Shown one piece after another: positions 10,775 to 20,655 of a DNA stretch of 64,000 nt (position 1 is its first letter; the number at the start of each line of letters is the position of its first letter). The position numbers and the translations under genes were made by a program. The stretch comes from Amblyomma americanum (Eukaryota; Arthropoda; Arachnida; Ixodida; Ixodidae). The stretch lies in contig NC_135497.1 of assembly GCF_052857255.1 (NCBI RefSeq), positions 350,068,799 to 350,132,798 on the forward strand. The letters are read 5' to 3'. The notes beneath the pieces were generated by a model. The model did not search any database and was not told the DNA's origin. It worked only from the letters and a program-made list of their open reading frames with translations.

Positions 10775-12210
10775 CTAATGTCGCGTGAAATTTCCATCCA
10801 CGGCAATGACTTCTTGCAGACGACCTGGCATTGAGCGGTATAGAGCCGCAACCAACTCAGGATCAGCGCGCAGAGACTCCCACTCCTCACTGATACGGAC
10901 CCACAGCGCGTCGGCAGTACAGGAGCCTATGTTGCCTGAAGATAGGCGCTTTTTCATTAGGCCCCAAACGTTTTCTATAACGTACAGGTCCGCGCCATTT
11001 GGCGGCCATTGCAGGCGGTTCACGCCGCGAGAATTTAGGTACCTTTCCACAGTGCGGGCAGTGTGCACAGCGCTGCGGTCATGCTGCAGCCAGTATAGCC
11101 CGTCCGGAAATGGGCCACCCAGGATATAAGGCCCTAGGGTGTATTCCAAAATATCCTTGTACGCCTCTGCGTTGAAGCGTCCGTCAATGCGCACCAGGGG
11201 CCCAAGTCCGTCCTTTGAGATGGCGCCCCACACAGCGACGGTGCATCGCCCACTTGAAAAGACGCTGTTCGTGTAACTTGGTAGCTACCTAAACGGGGGT
11301 CGAGTGGGGAGAGAAACAGTATGGCGCATGAGTAACATAGTCGAGCCTGCTTTATCGCACTTCGTTTGCTCTCATGTCAGTGGCGCACATGCATCAGTCG
11401 CCGCACGCGAAATTGAGTAGAAGAACAAAACAATATGGCCACCTTATAGGGCATTAAACGACTGCTGTAAGCATGGAGAAATTGAAGCAATAAATCACTC
11501 CAGGCGTGTTGCCAGATACCTTAAGACAATAAACGAATACAAGATGGAAGAACCGCGGTAGGAAATACGGTCCATTGCATAAGCAGCGCTAAGAAAAGCT
11601 CAAGCATTCGTGCCTTTTAAAAGCATATAACGAGCGACTATAACAATTTGTACTCCTTAATAGGAGCGACTCTTGCCTACCTGCAACTGACGGGCCGCCA
11701 AACGCGTCGCTGTTGATCCCATCGGGTACTAAAAGTGGACTCGTCTGTGAAAACAACGCAGGCCCAGTCGTCCAGTGTCCACTGCTCTAGAGCGCGTGCA
11801 AACTCCAGCCTCTGTTTGCGCTGCTTCTCAGTCAGATGGGGCTTCTGAGCTGCCACGCAGTTTTGCAGCCCGGCTTCCCGCAGTCGTCTCCTTATGGTGC
11901 ACAAGGACACCCGAATGTCCATTTCCTGCCGCAATTCTCGAGCAGTCATAAAGGGATCAGCGACTGCTGCAGCAACGATCAGCCTGTCTTCTTCATCGTC
12001 CGTGGCCCTTCGTCGACCGGAGCGCTGTGCGTCCGCTATCCTTCCGTTGTCCTCCCGGAAGGCCCGAATAACACGGGTGACCGCAGATTTCGACCGTCCC
12101 GTGCGCCGGCATATTTCCCGCTGAGGCACTCCTTCCACATATAGCCGAGTAATATGCCTTCTTTCTTCAGCAGGAACTCTCGGCGGCATTTTTGCAGAAT
12201 GCAGACACAT
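10775..12210 (-). CDS. Tc1-family transposase (DD34E), two coding blocks
   Basis: First block 12189 (ATG) to about 11682: bipartite paired-like helix-turn-helix DNA-binding region (ITRLYVEGVPQREICRRTGR; TARELRQEMDIRVSLCTIRR) and the first catalytic Asp in CVVFTDESTFS. Second block about 11270-10775: VAVWGAISKDGLGPL, second Asp in LQHDRSAVHTA, 34 residues, then Glu in WPPNGADLYVIENVWG, so DD34E is complete. The blocks are separated by about 400 bp starting with GTAGGC after TGCAG and ending in AG, which looks like an intron. Frame joins correctly only with the AG in ACCAAG. The usual SPDLNPIE motif is altered to GADLYVIE. It would cut and paste the element at TA sites; both blocks are open. 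Confidence 0.8.
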
Positions 12211-12443
12211 GGCAGCGCGACCCGTTTATCTACCTTCAACTAAAACTTGCTGGCCAATTGCAAGGCCGCGGGTTGCAAGGCCGCGATCGCCGTCAATGGC
12301 AATTTCACAGAACATTAGCAACGTGAGACTGCACTAACAGAACATCCCCAACTTGTTCGTCGGCTTTAGCAGCCTTCATAAGCGCCTTCATTTCTTTTAT
12401 TTCGGCGACAGTGCCAAATGGAATGCGCGCTCTGCTGACACAG

Positions 12444-12515
12444 CCAGATGTGTTTCGCCACGAAACAGGGCGCGCAATCTGCTTCACTCATGACAGCGGC
12501 TGGGGCACATGCTAT
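12444..12515 (-). repeat. Tc1 right inverted repeat, inner part
   Basis: Reverse complement of 10214-10285 (landmarks CACATCTGG, GCAGATTGCGCGCC, GCCCCAGCCGCTG). Interrupted at GCTAT by the (ATGG)n tail of LINE-E. Confidence 0.8.
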
Positions 12516-12541
12516 GGATGAATGGATGGATGGATGGATGG
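12515..12541. repeat. (ATGG)n microsatellite, LINE-E tail
   Basis: About six imperfect ATGG units, oriented as the 3' tail of the minus-strand LINE-E and placed exactly at the junction with the Tc1 repeat. Confidence 0.75.
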
Positions 12542-12603
12542 ATACGGCTGAACCCTTTACATCGGGCGGTGGCTCAAGCCACCTAGCCATGTCTTGTGAA
12601 ATT

Positions 12604-13908
12604 TTACTCCTGTCTTGCTTTTAGCCACCAATCAGATAACCTTCGCTTGGTTACTTCTAACCTCTTAAAATCCACTTTCCCTTCACTATCCCTAAACCCC
12701 AATGCCTTGGGTAAGTCAGCCCCGCTGCCTTCCACTGTAGGGTGAAGCCCTTTACAGAAAAGTATCAAGTGTTCAGCCGTTTCCTCCTCCTCTCCGCACG
12801 CAATGCACAAAGTGTCTATCTCCTGGTACCTGACTCTATACTTCTTAGTCCGCAAAACTCCAGTCCTGGCCTCAAACAACAAAGAACTTCCCCTACAATT
12901 ATCATAGATATTTTCTTTGACAATTTCCTGTTTAAAGGTCCGGTATGTTTCTAGTGCCGATTTCGTCAGCATCCCTGTTTTCCACAAAGCTCTCTCTGTT
13001 CCTTTAACCTTTTTCTTAACCGATAATTGCTGATTTGCCCCCTTACTGCTATCCAAATATTTGCTTGTCAATTCTCTAGTTCGCTTTCTCCATTTCGTGT
13101 CAACATTCTTTATATACAGGTATCTGAAAACTTTCCTAGCCCACCGCTTTTCCTCCATCCTTCTCAATCGTTCCTCAAATGCTATCTTACTGCTAGCCTC
13201 TCTGCTCTCGAAAGACGCCCATCCCATATCACCCTGTACCCCCTGATTTGGTGTATTGCCATGTGCTCCCAAAGCTAACCTCCCTACTCCCCGTTGCCTA
13301 ATTTCCAGCCTTGCTTGAACATCTGGCCTCATACACAGGACCGCATTCCCGAAGGTCAGGCTAGGGACCATCACCCCTTTCCAGATCCCTCTTACCACCT
13401 CATACCTATTGTAATTCCACAGTGCCCTATTTTTCATGACAGCTGCATTCCTACTAGCTTTATTCATTACATATTTTTCATGCTCTGTCAGATACTCAAT
13501 ACTGTTATTTATCCACACCCCAAGATACTTGTACTCATTCACTACCTTTAGCACGAACTCCTGTATTCTATGCTCGCCGCCCTCTTCATTAAATGTCATG
13601 ACTGCAGATTTTTCCTTACTATACTTGAAGCCTAATCTATCTCCCTCTGTACTGCATATGTCTAACAACTTCTGCAGGTCTTCCTTGTTGTCAGCCATTA
13701 TCACTATATCGTCCGCATATATTAGTCCCGGTAATGTCTGTTTAATCAATTCCCCTTGCTTGAAAAAAGATTGGTTGAAACCTAGTCCGCTCCCCTCTAG
13801 CTTGGCCTCCAAACCTTGCAGGTACAACATGAACAACAAAGGGGACAGAGGACATCCTTGTCTACGCCCCCGCTGTATCTCTACAGGCCCTGATACATTT
13901 TTTCCCAT
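12604..13908 (-). pseudogene. LINE-E ORF2, RT palm and C-terminal part
   Basis: 434-codon open frame with RT block RRQGCPLSPLLFMLYLQGLE, catalytic GLIYADDIVIMAD, YKYLGVWI, and near the end CIACGEEEETAEHLILFC (C-x2-C-x8-H-x4-C). Upstream coding is in another frame across an A6 run near 13905-13910. The break is therefore one indel between this part and the preceding fingers/palm coding. Confidence 0.85.
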
Positions 13909-15791
13909 TTTATGAGCACTCTGTTACCTCTATATATATCTTTTAAAAGATTAATTACTCCATTTTCCACATCCAATGTGCCCAATATGTCCCACAAATG
14001 CTCCTGAGTAACGTTGTCATAGGCTCCCCTAATATCCAGAAATGCTAGCAATAAGAGCCTATGTTCCTTTTCCGCAATTTATATACACTGTGTCAATGAA
14101 AATAGATTGTCCTCCAACCTCCTTTGTTTCCGGAACCCATTCTGTAGTTCCCCTAGCACCCCCTCGTTCTCCACCCAAGCCTGCAGTCTATCCTTTATAA
14201 TTTGCATCACCACCCTGTAAACCACAGACGCCACTGTTATGGGGCGATAGTTACTTACGTCTGCTTTGTCCCCCTTTCCCTTATATATCATGTTCATTCT
14301 ACTTAATCGCCATTCATCGGGGACTTTCTCATCCACTATCATTTTGTTCACTACCTGTATTAATGTTTGCTTGGATTTTGGTCCTAACTTCTTTATCAAC
14401 ATAATCGGGATACCATCTGGTCCTGTTGATGTGCCACTAGGAACCTTCTTCTCTGCCCTTTCCCACTCTCCTTGCTCAAGTGAAGCTATTGCTGTAACCG
14501 GTCTATCCTCCTTCGATAAATTATGTACCACGTGCTTTGCTGAAAATTTTTCCGTCATCCTTGTTCCTATGTGTTTTATTGCTTCATCCCCTTCTAGTCG
14601 AATACCCTCATCTGTAACAATAAACCTTTGTTCTAGCCTAGTTTTATTACTCATTGCATTTAGATGTTTCCAGAATTTTTGGGCTGCTTTTCTATCCTTT
14701 TTATTTACTTTTGACATCCATTGGGCACCCTTTCTTCTAATTTTCTCATTGATCAAATAGGATGCGTCCCTTCTACACTTTATGAAGGTATCCCATTTTC
14801 TGTCTACTTCGGGTTTTGGTTCCCCCCTCTTCTTGGAATATCTGTGTTCCCTGGATGCTTCCTTGCGCTTTTCTATTGCCCTCTTGACCTCCTCATCCCA
14901 CCAACTCTTGGGTTTGCATCTTTTCCCTTTTAGCTTTACTCCCACCTTAGCTAGCTCTAGCTCCAGTAATCGAGTTAATTTGGTATAAGTCCATTCTGTT
15001 TCACTATCCTCAAAAATTACTTTCTCGATTTGTTTGGCTGCTACTTCCAATTGCTTTTCTGAGTAAAAATTTCCCCCTGATTGTTTATCTTGATTCAGTC
15101 CTACATTGCTTTTTCTTCTGAAGCTCAACTTGATACGCTTGTGGTCACTACCTAGACTTCTGGAACCATCTTCATCTATGCTCATTACCCCTAATCTGTT
15201 ATACATCCTCTGTGACATTAGTGCATAATCTATCGTCGAGTGCAGACTCCCCGCCTCCCATGTTATGAGCCCTTCACACTTCTCGGTGCTGTTGCATACA
15301 ACTAAATCATGCCTGTCACACATGTCCTGCAGCATGCTTCCTGTCGAATCCGTGTACCCATCCAGGTCTTCTATGTGTGCATTCATGTCGCCTAATATAA
15401 TTATCTCGCCCTGTCCTCCTAGCTCATCAATGTCGCTTGCAATACATTCTAACATTTTCCTGTTTTCCTCTTTGGCATTAACCCCTGTCCACAGGTATAC
15501 AAAGCCAAGGAGTGTTTGCTTACCTGCCACTGTTCCTTTTAGCCATAAATGTTCCCTGCATCCCAGTCTAACTTTTTGAAAATTCATACTTTTATGAATG
15601 AATGCCCCAATTCCACCTCCCTTTCTGCTGCCCTCTGTTCTATTGCAATATTCCCATGCGTAGTCTGGGTTACAGGGTGGTTGCTCCATGTCTCTAAGAT
15701 GTGTTTCCGCTAAACCACATACCATTAATTCCTCCTGTCTTAACTGTTCTTCTATTTCCTCCCATTTCAGTCTATTCCTGCCACCTTGCAT
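13909..15791 (-). pseudogene. LINE-E ORF2, AP endonuclease and RT fingers
   Basis: Endonuclease motifs: ICGLAETHL-type Glu block (MVCGLAETHLRD), GDMNAHIEDLDGY (D-x-N), STIDYALMS, and LGSDHKRIKL (SDH). RT start: PSGTSTGPDGIPIMLIKKLG, ADVSNYRPITVASVVYR, ELQNGFRKQRRLEDNLFSL. A single TAA at 14079-14081 interrupts; the same frame continues with LAFLDIRGAYDNV (palm motif A with two Asp) to the A6 frameshift near 13908. The enzyme would nick target DNA and copy its RNA there. Only two lesions separate this copy from a complete ORF2. Confidence 0.85.
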
Positions 15792-15889
15792 GTTAATGAA
15801 ACCTATATCTGAATTAACTTGGCCCTGGCGCTTGCGTCTCTTTCTTCCCCTATGGTTCCATTGTCCGTTTGACCTTAATTCTTCCTTCT

Positions 15890-16753
15890 CTACACTGGTT
15901 CCGTCAGAGCTCTGGGTCCCCCCAAAAAAGCTGTTGCCTGGCGACCTATCCTACTACCCACCTTCTTGCCAGTGGCACCACCGTAGTGGATGCCATCCTG
16001 TGCAAAAGGGTGGGGCCTAACCTCGTACACTTCCCTGTTGACCTCCATCACCTCGTATCTTAGTCGTCGACTCAATAGCCTAATTACCCGATTAGTCTCC
16101 ACGACCCTCCTTTCCGTTTCGCGAGCCTGCCTCTGGACCTCTGGGATTGTGCATATGGTCACATGCACACTCTCAGAGGCCTCTCTAAGCCTACGCCTCC
16201 CAACCTCCAACTGCGTCTCAAGATTCTGGCTCCTCCCCTGCAGTACATCATTGAGACCAGCATGGATGACCACAAGGTGTTCGCCATCCATGCTACCCAC
16301 CACCACCTCCCGGGCTCTGGCCATTGCATCCACCATGCACTTTCCCGACTGAGCCTCCACCTGCACCCGCCTGTCTGCCTTCACTGCCGTCAGAACGCCT
16401 CCCTCAACCCTCGCTACATTCGAGTCCCCGACCACCAGAACTCTCCTGTGCCCCAAACGTTCGCTTCCTAATTCCATCTGTTGGCCTCCGGATCGCTCTA
16501 GCTGACTCTCCTGCCGCTGTACGCTATTGTCGCGAGTTTCCATGCCCGCTTTAACCTTTTTCATTTCGTTCGCATTTTTCTCACTCAATGCTCGCTGCAC
16601 TACAGCACTGTACGATCGACGAGCCTCGTCCTCCACCTGACACTTCTCCGAACTGGGGTGCCCAGCCGGCCGCGACCTGAGCGCTTCAACCTGTTTTTCT
16701 AGCTGGGTCCGCTTTTCCCGCTCTTCTTTAATCTCGCCCACCATTCGCTTCAA
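15890..16753 (-). CDS. LINE-E ORF1 with coiled coil and SGNH-esterase-like domain
   Basis: N-terminal basic/acidic helix (KRMVGEIKEEREKRTQLEKQ). From about residue 100 there is an SGNH/GDSL hydrolase-like domain: block I RVLVVGDSNVAR (nucleophile Ser), HAGLNDVL (Asn block III), and FAQDGIHYGG near the C-terminus (D-x-x-H). ORF1 proteins with esterase domains are known from CR1/L2-type LINEs; their role may be in membrane or RNP handling and is unsettled. The frame is open for 287 codons from ATG 16753. Any N-terminal zinc finger would lie beyond the insertion boundary, so 5' truncation is possible. Confidence 0.75.
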   Translation of the reverse strand: MKRMVGEIKEEREKRTQLEKQVEALRSRPAGHPSSEKCQVEDEARRSYSAVVQRALSEKNANEMKKVKAGMETRDNSVQRQESQLERSGGQQMELGSERLGHRRVLVVGDSNVARVEGGVLTAVKADRRVQVEAQSGKCMVDAMARAREVVVGSMDGEHLVVIHAGLNDVLQGRSQNLETQLEVGRRRLREASESVHVTICTIPEVQRQARETERRVVETNRVIRLLSRRLRYEVMEVNREVYEVRPHPFAQDGIHYGGATGKKVGSRIGRQATAFLGGPRALTEPV

Positions 16754-16777
16754 CAGGGCGGCATTCGCTTCAACAGG

Positions 16778-16940
16778 GCGTCACCTGGCGCCGGTTTCGA
16801 TCTGCGTCTGCTGAGCGCAAGGTAGGAGTAAGGGTACAAAGAAGCCTGCGAGGGTAACTGGAGCGGACGGGCGCCGTTAGAAGGCGCAGAACGCAGTTTT
16901 ACCACGCTCTCCCACTCCCGCAATATTGTGATCGTGACAG
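16778..16940 (-). repeat. Tc1 right inverted repeat, outer part
   Basis: Reverse complement of 10036-10198, followed by TA at 16941-16942. Landmarks CACCTGGCGCCGG, GGTAGGAGTAAGGGTAC, CAATATTGTGATCGTGACAG. Confidence 0.88.
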
Positions 16941-17021
16941 TACATAGCGTTTTTTGTGTTTTTTGCTGAGTGTTCTTTGGTTAAATGTTGTCGGCAAAAG
17001 CAAGGCAATAAATAAAAAAAG

Positions 17022-17200
17022 CTGGCGTGACGGTGTAGCTAGCGAGCTCGTCTCGCACTCCGGGGGCCCTGGTTCGATTCCCTAACTCGACCAATCTACT
17101 ACTCGGTTTTATTTATTAATGCTTCTGGGATTTTTCGCTCACAGCCAACGCCGTCGACTTTTCTGCGTCACGGGGCCCTTAACGGTGTCGCATTAAGACA
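17022..17200 (+). mobile_element. tRNA-derived SINE
   Basis: A tRNA-like head of about 72 nt (A-box region GGTGTAGCTAGCGAG, B box GGTTCGATTCC at 17071-17081, ending in CCA). A body follows with TTTTTCGCTCACAGCCAACG and GGGGCCCTTAACG, typical of another tick SINE family, different from the copies at 6810 and 18921. Confidence 0.6.
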
Positions 17201-17759
17201 ACGTGCCTCTGTTGGTGTTCTACAGTCGCAGCTTGCTAAGTGCTTTCGAAGGCAACATACAAATGACTCAAAAGAGCATTCTCGCAATGACGGATAGAGC
17301 TAGAGTACATCGACGACCAGTTTCTTTCTATTCGATAAACTATTCAAAAGCCTGAAAAGAGTATCGTGAATACCCCCCCCCCCCTCCCTGCTCCCAAATT
17401 CTGGTATATGGTATAGAAGGGCTGTGTTTGTCAATTGCCGGTTCATGCGTGAATGAGCGAGAGCTAGGCTTCAATTCGAACAAGCATACACGAAGCAGAT
17501 TTCCAAATATTGACACATATAAAGTACTCAGCAACGTACTGGTGGTAAACGCTTATGGTTCACCCCGGCCCGCAGGCCATATACTTTCTGAGGGCCCATC
17601 CCATATTATAAGCTTCTCCTATTGCGTGCACATCACTAGTGTCCATACACACCTTCCATCATCATTTTGGCTTTCCTGTCTCACAAGATTCTCAGAATTG
17701 TTTTGAACTGAAAAAATTATTAATCGATTTTTGTTTTGTTTTTCGTTGGTTTCTGTGGT
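17201..17759. other. no recognised gene
   Basis: Contains a C12 homopolymer at 17373-17384. A 92-codon plus-strand frame at 17428-17706 shows no motifs. Confidence 0.3.
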
Positions 17760-17945
17760 CGAGCAGCCGACGTCAACCTCACAATATGATGTTGAGGTGA
17801 GGTAGAGTGGGGTTAGCAGTGGCGTCAGGAAAAGTGAGGTGAGGGCGTCAAAGGAGACCTCAACCTCTACTGATGAGGTTGCGGTTGAGTGACGTCGGCA
17901 GATTCTTTGAGGTTCAGGTGAGGTCCAGATTTTTGAGGTCAAATG
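17760..17945. repeat. GAGGT-rich low-complexity block with inverted ends
   Basis: GAGGT or its complement ACCTC occurs more than ten times. GCCGACGTCAACCTCA (about 17767) and a near reverse complement around 17878-17901 (TGAGGTTGCGGTTGAG, GACGTCGGC) could pair into a stem. Confidence 0.55.
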
Positions 17946-18920
17946 CCCACTCTGGTGCTCTTAGTAGCGGTCTTTCTGGCCGCGCGGGTTCACTTTCGCC
18001 CGTTTGCACCACCAGAATTGCGTTGCAGAGCCGATGGGAATGGCATTTTCGAAAATAAAAAATACTAATATGGATATTGCTTAGGGTGGCCTAGAAGCCC
18101 CTCGATAAACGATGGGAATAGCTGTACTAGTTAATAAGTTAACTATTTATATATTAGTTGGCTATGCAGCCTGATAGTTATCACGTCTTAGCCGCATTCT
18201 AATGCCCACTACAGCTGACAATACTGCGCTGAGAGAAAAAAAGGACGGGGTCAAAAGGAGGCTGTGGCAAACTTCAGGACAAAGGGGTGGCTTTGAATCC
18301 TTCCAATACGCGCCTCATCTAGGCATAGTTCAAGCAACATGGAATTAGATATGTTACTTTGAGTTGGTACTGCAGAGCATACGCCCCATGGAATACGTAA
18401 TGAAAATCAATTCCCTCAAATTTTCCGAAACACACTAATGTACACATGTTATTAGTTTTGACGTAACATGCGTAAGAAAACCGCAATGCGACAAGCTTGT
18501 TTCGCGGTCACGTGTTGGTTGACTTCGGCCGTAGTTAACGTGATCTCTTACCTCTTTCTTTCACCCACTTGTTCTGTGCAGAAAGGGCCGTCGCCACGCT
18601 GCAGCACCACGATGCAATCGCGTGAGTAGTTACGTTTGCGGTGCACAGTTCGAGCATTTGGAATATTTGTGATCTGACAAACGCCCTCTTTTGCTCAGTG
18701 CGACTTGCTCAGAAAAGGCAGCCAGAGGTTATTCCCGGCTCATAGGGGACAGCATCTTCCAGTGCGAAGTGAGAACGTTGTCAAACCCCGTTTCCCTGCA
18801 GGCACAAGATTTTCGTTTCAGTGCGCTAGCACTACGGTTTTCAATCTCGAAAAACCCCGTTGTCTGTTTGTTTGAAGCCAGCTATAGAACTACAGAAATA
18901 CTGTAGACACGGCCGCGCCT
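17946..18920. other. no recognised gene
   Basis: AT-rich with short frames only; no RNA gene or element landmarks seen. Confidence 0.3.
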
Positions 18921-19010
18921 GCGCCGTGACTGGGATTCGAACCCGCTGCTGTGCGAACAGATCAGCATCGCTGGCCACTGCACGAGAGCACTACACGCTA
19001 TCGCCGCAGC
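18921..19010 (-). mobile_element. tRNA-derived SINE fragment
   Basis: Minus strand: A-box-like TGGCCAGCGATG, B box GGGTTCGAATCCC (18932-18944) and an upstream GGCTGCGGCGATAGCG. A close relative, same orientation, is at 55361-55448. It has no intact anticodon arm, so a SINE head is preferred over a tRNA gene. Confidence 0.6.
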
Positions 19011-19495
19011 CTAACACGCCTCGTGTTTAACTGTAACACACTATAGCGCTGTGCATTGCATGTCGCCGTCTTCATCAACTTCCATCCGCACGCAAGGGAT
19101 CCAGAACACACCAATATCGCAATGCCCTCTGAAGACGCGTTCAGCGGTCACAAAATTTTATAGTGCGCTACAGCTACGGCCCCCGATCACAGATCTCGGC
19201 TGTCTTTGCTTGAAGCCTGTCCTTGAAACCCTATCCTAGAACCGAAAGCGAAATGAAACGCGTCGTGCTAGTGCACAAACTTCGCATTCGGCCATGTAAG
19301 CTAAATCGGCTGTATTATTTTTTTTACAGAAAATTTGTTTTTAGTGCCATAACGACGAGGCAGTTCAAGCACAGGCACAAAAGTTTCTGCAGCATTAAAA
19401 AAAAGAATTTTTGTCTAGCGTTCGTTGGTACCAAAAACACTGTACACGTAAACGAGCGTGACCCCTCGGATAGTAAGAGTCTCTCGTGCGAGACG
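19011..19495. other. no recognised gene
   Basis: Probably the flank beyond the broken 3' side of LINE-A1; nothing identifiable. Confidence 0.3.
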
Positions 19496-19880
19496 TCATA
19501 TACTCATTATCCTAGCTTTCGTATCGCTAGAAACTTCAGCCCCGTGCCTCATCTGCGCAATTTCTTTCTGGCGAATGTAATGTTTTTCGTTGGACAATGC
19601 TAGTTTAGTCGGCGTTTCACCGGTCCACAATTTCTCGGACCTAGAGCGAATGACGGCTGCTTTGTATCTGTCTGTGTCTATTTGTTCAAGCTGGCGTTTT
19701 AATTCCCTCAATTCTTTCAAGAAATGGCCGGGACTCGAAACTTTCCATGCAGGTAAGGTATTTTAACTGCTCATTCAATTCAGTTTCCTTTTCCTTCTCT
19801 GTATGCCTATTAAGACAACTCTTTTCTATTTCTTTACGTTTCACCCATTCCTTTAAATCTTCCCACTGAACAGCCAAGCT
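19496..19880 (-). pseudogene. LINE-A1 ORF2 linker region
   Basis: Two overlapping frames: WEDLKEWVKRKEIEKSCLNR and LKRQLEQIDTDRYKAAVIRS, then RSEKLWTGETPTKLALSNEK. They align with LINE-A2 at 39474-39178 (WDGFKKWVK; LERIDTVRYRVVVIRSRSEK; EAPTKRALSDEK). This is the region between endonuclease and RT. Homology to LINE-A2 fades near 19520. Confidence 0.75.
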
Positions 19881-19914
19881 GTTAGGTTGTGTCTCTAACA
19901 GTCTGTGCAGTTCG

Positions 19915-19915
19915 T

Positions 19916-19958
<43 letters not shown>

Positions 19959-19961
19959 TTT
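19915..19961. repeat. (TTTA)n microsatellite, LINE tail
   Basis: Nearly twelve uninterrupted TTTA units forming the 3' tail of the minus-strand CR1-like fragment. Confidence 0.9.
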
Positions 19962-20655
19962 GAAATACTGCCAGTCTCGAGTTGAGACCTTAGCAGGTGG
20001 ACATAACACGTATCACAGCCGAGGATAACATTTCTAAAAACGGCTGTGTGAAAGCCAGCTATAAATTAGACAGTTCATATCACAGAAAAAAAAACTCAAA
20101 ATAAGTTGACGGATTTGCTCAAGTAACTGAAGAAAAAACATGCTCGTTCGAAAACATGAACATTACCATGGGCACAACACATCGTGTACTCCTTAAAATA
20201 GACAAAAAATGCAGAAAAATCTTTCTAACCACTCCTCTAGTTTTAAAACACGGCTTCTAGTTCAGTACAAAAATTCGAAAATGAATCGGCGTTCGTTATG
20301 GATTCGTCTAGACGGTTCTATTCTCTTGTTACTAGCGGGAAGAAAGAATTTTTGAAGGTGTCACTGTGATAAGGATATTCGGTTAGCGTATACGCGTGCT
20401 GGTTTCTTAATGCACGTTTTAGTGACAGTGAAATGTACTTTGATGAATCGATCTTAAAAGTGTTATTAAGGAGCTGATAAAGAAATTTTAGTCGCGCGCG
20501 CTTTGCCCTTGTTGACAGCGTTTCAAGCCTGGAGATTTCAGCTAGTTGTGTTGGTGAGTCGTTTTTTTTTATCTGATGTGAATAAACCTCACTGCTTTAC
20601 GTTGAATTCTTTGAAGTCGCGAAATATTGGTTACAGACTGAGGAAACCAAACAGT
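19915..20655 (-). mobile_element. CR1-like LINE 3' fragment nested in LINE-A1
   Basis: Minus-strand reading gives TVWFPQSVTNISRLQRIQRK, (frameshift) DSPTQLAEISRLETLS, TLTEYPYHSDTFKNSFFPLV and NRLDESITNADSF. These are the C-terminal blocks of CR1/Jockey-type ORF2 (V-W-x-P, IQRKAVRFI, F-K-x-S-F-F-P). The last frame ends at a stop, and a 3' UTR plus (TAAA)n tail runs to 19915. It interrupts LINE-A1 between ...LLDDEDF and ELHRLL, so the insertion is younger than LINE-A1. One in-frame stop and one frameshift are present; the 5' part is missing. Confidence 0.75.

Larger units (their letters stand above)
12516..16777 (-). mobile_element. LINE-E, near-complete two-ORF LINE with esterase-type ORF1
   Basis: Minus-strand LINE inserted in the Tc1 right repeat. 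Tail on the low-coordinate side is (ATGG)n read on plus (12515-12541). ORF1 is 16753-15890; ORF2 is 15791-12604, with endonuclease, RT (YADD) and a C-terminal zinc-finger-like block. The 5' edge carries a 20-bp direct duplication around 16738-16777. RT style resembles L2/RTE-X-like groups; the clade is uncertain. Confidence 0.8.
10034..16942 (-). mobile_element. Tc1 (DD34E) DNA transposon with 250-bp terminal inverted repeats
   Basis: Termini CTGTCACGATCACAATATTG at 10036 and its reverse complement ending at 16940 are each flanked by the dinucleotide TA, the Tc1/mariner target duplication. The inverted repeats run 10036-10285 on the left; on the right they are split into 12444-12515 and 16778-16940 by a LINE (LINE-E). 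The minus-strand transposase lies between. Without the LINE the element would be about 2.6 kb. Confidence 0.85.

Noticed and set aside
13436..15020. Several plus-strand frames of 60-164 codons across 13.0-16.6 kb
   Set aside because: Antisense shadows of LINE-E ORF1/ORF2, which have full family motifs on the minus strand.
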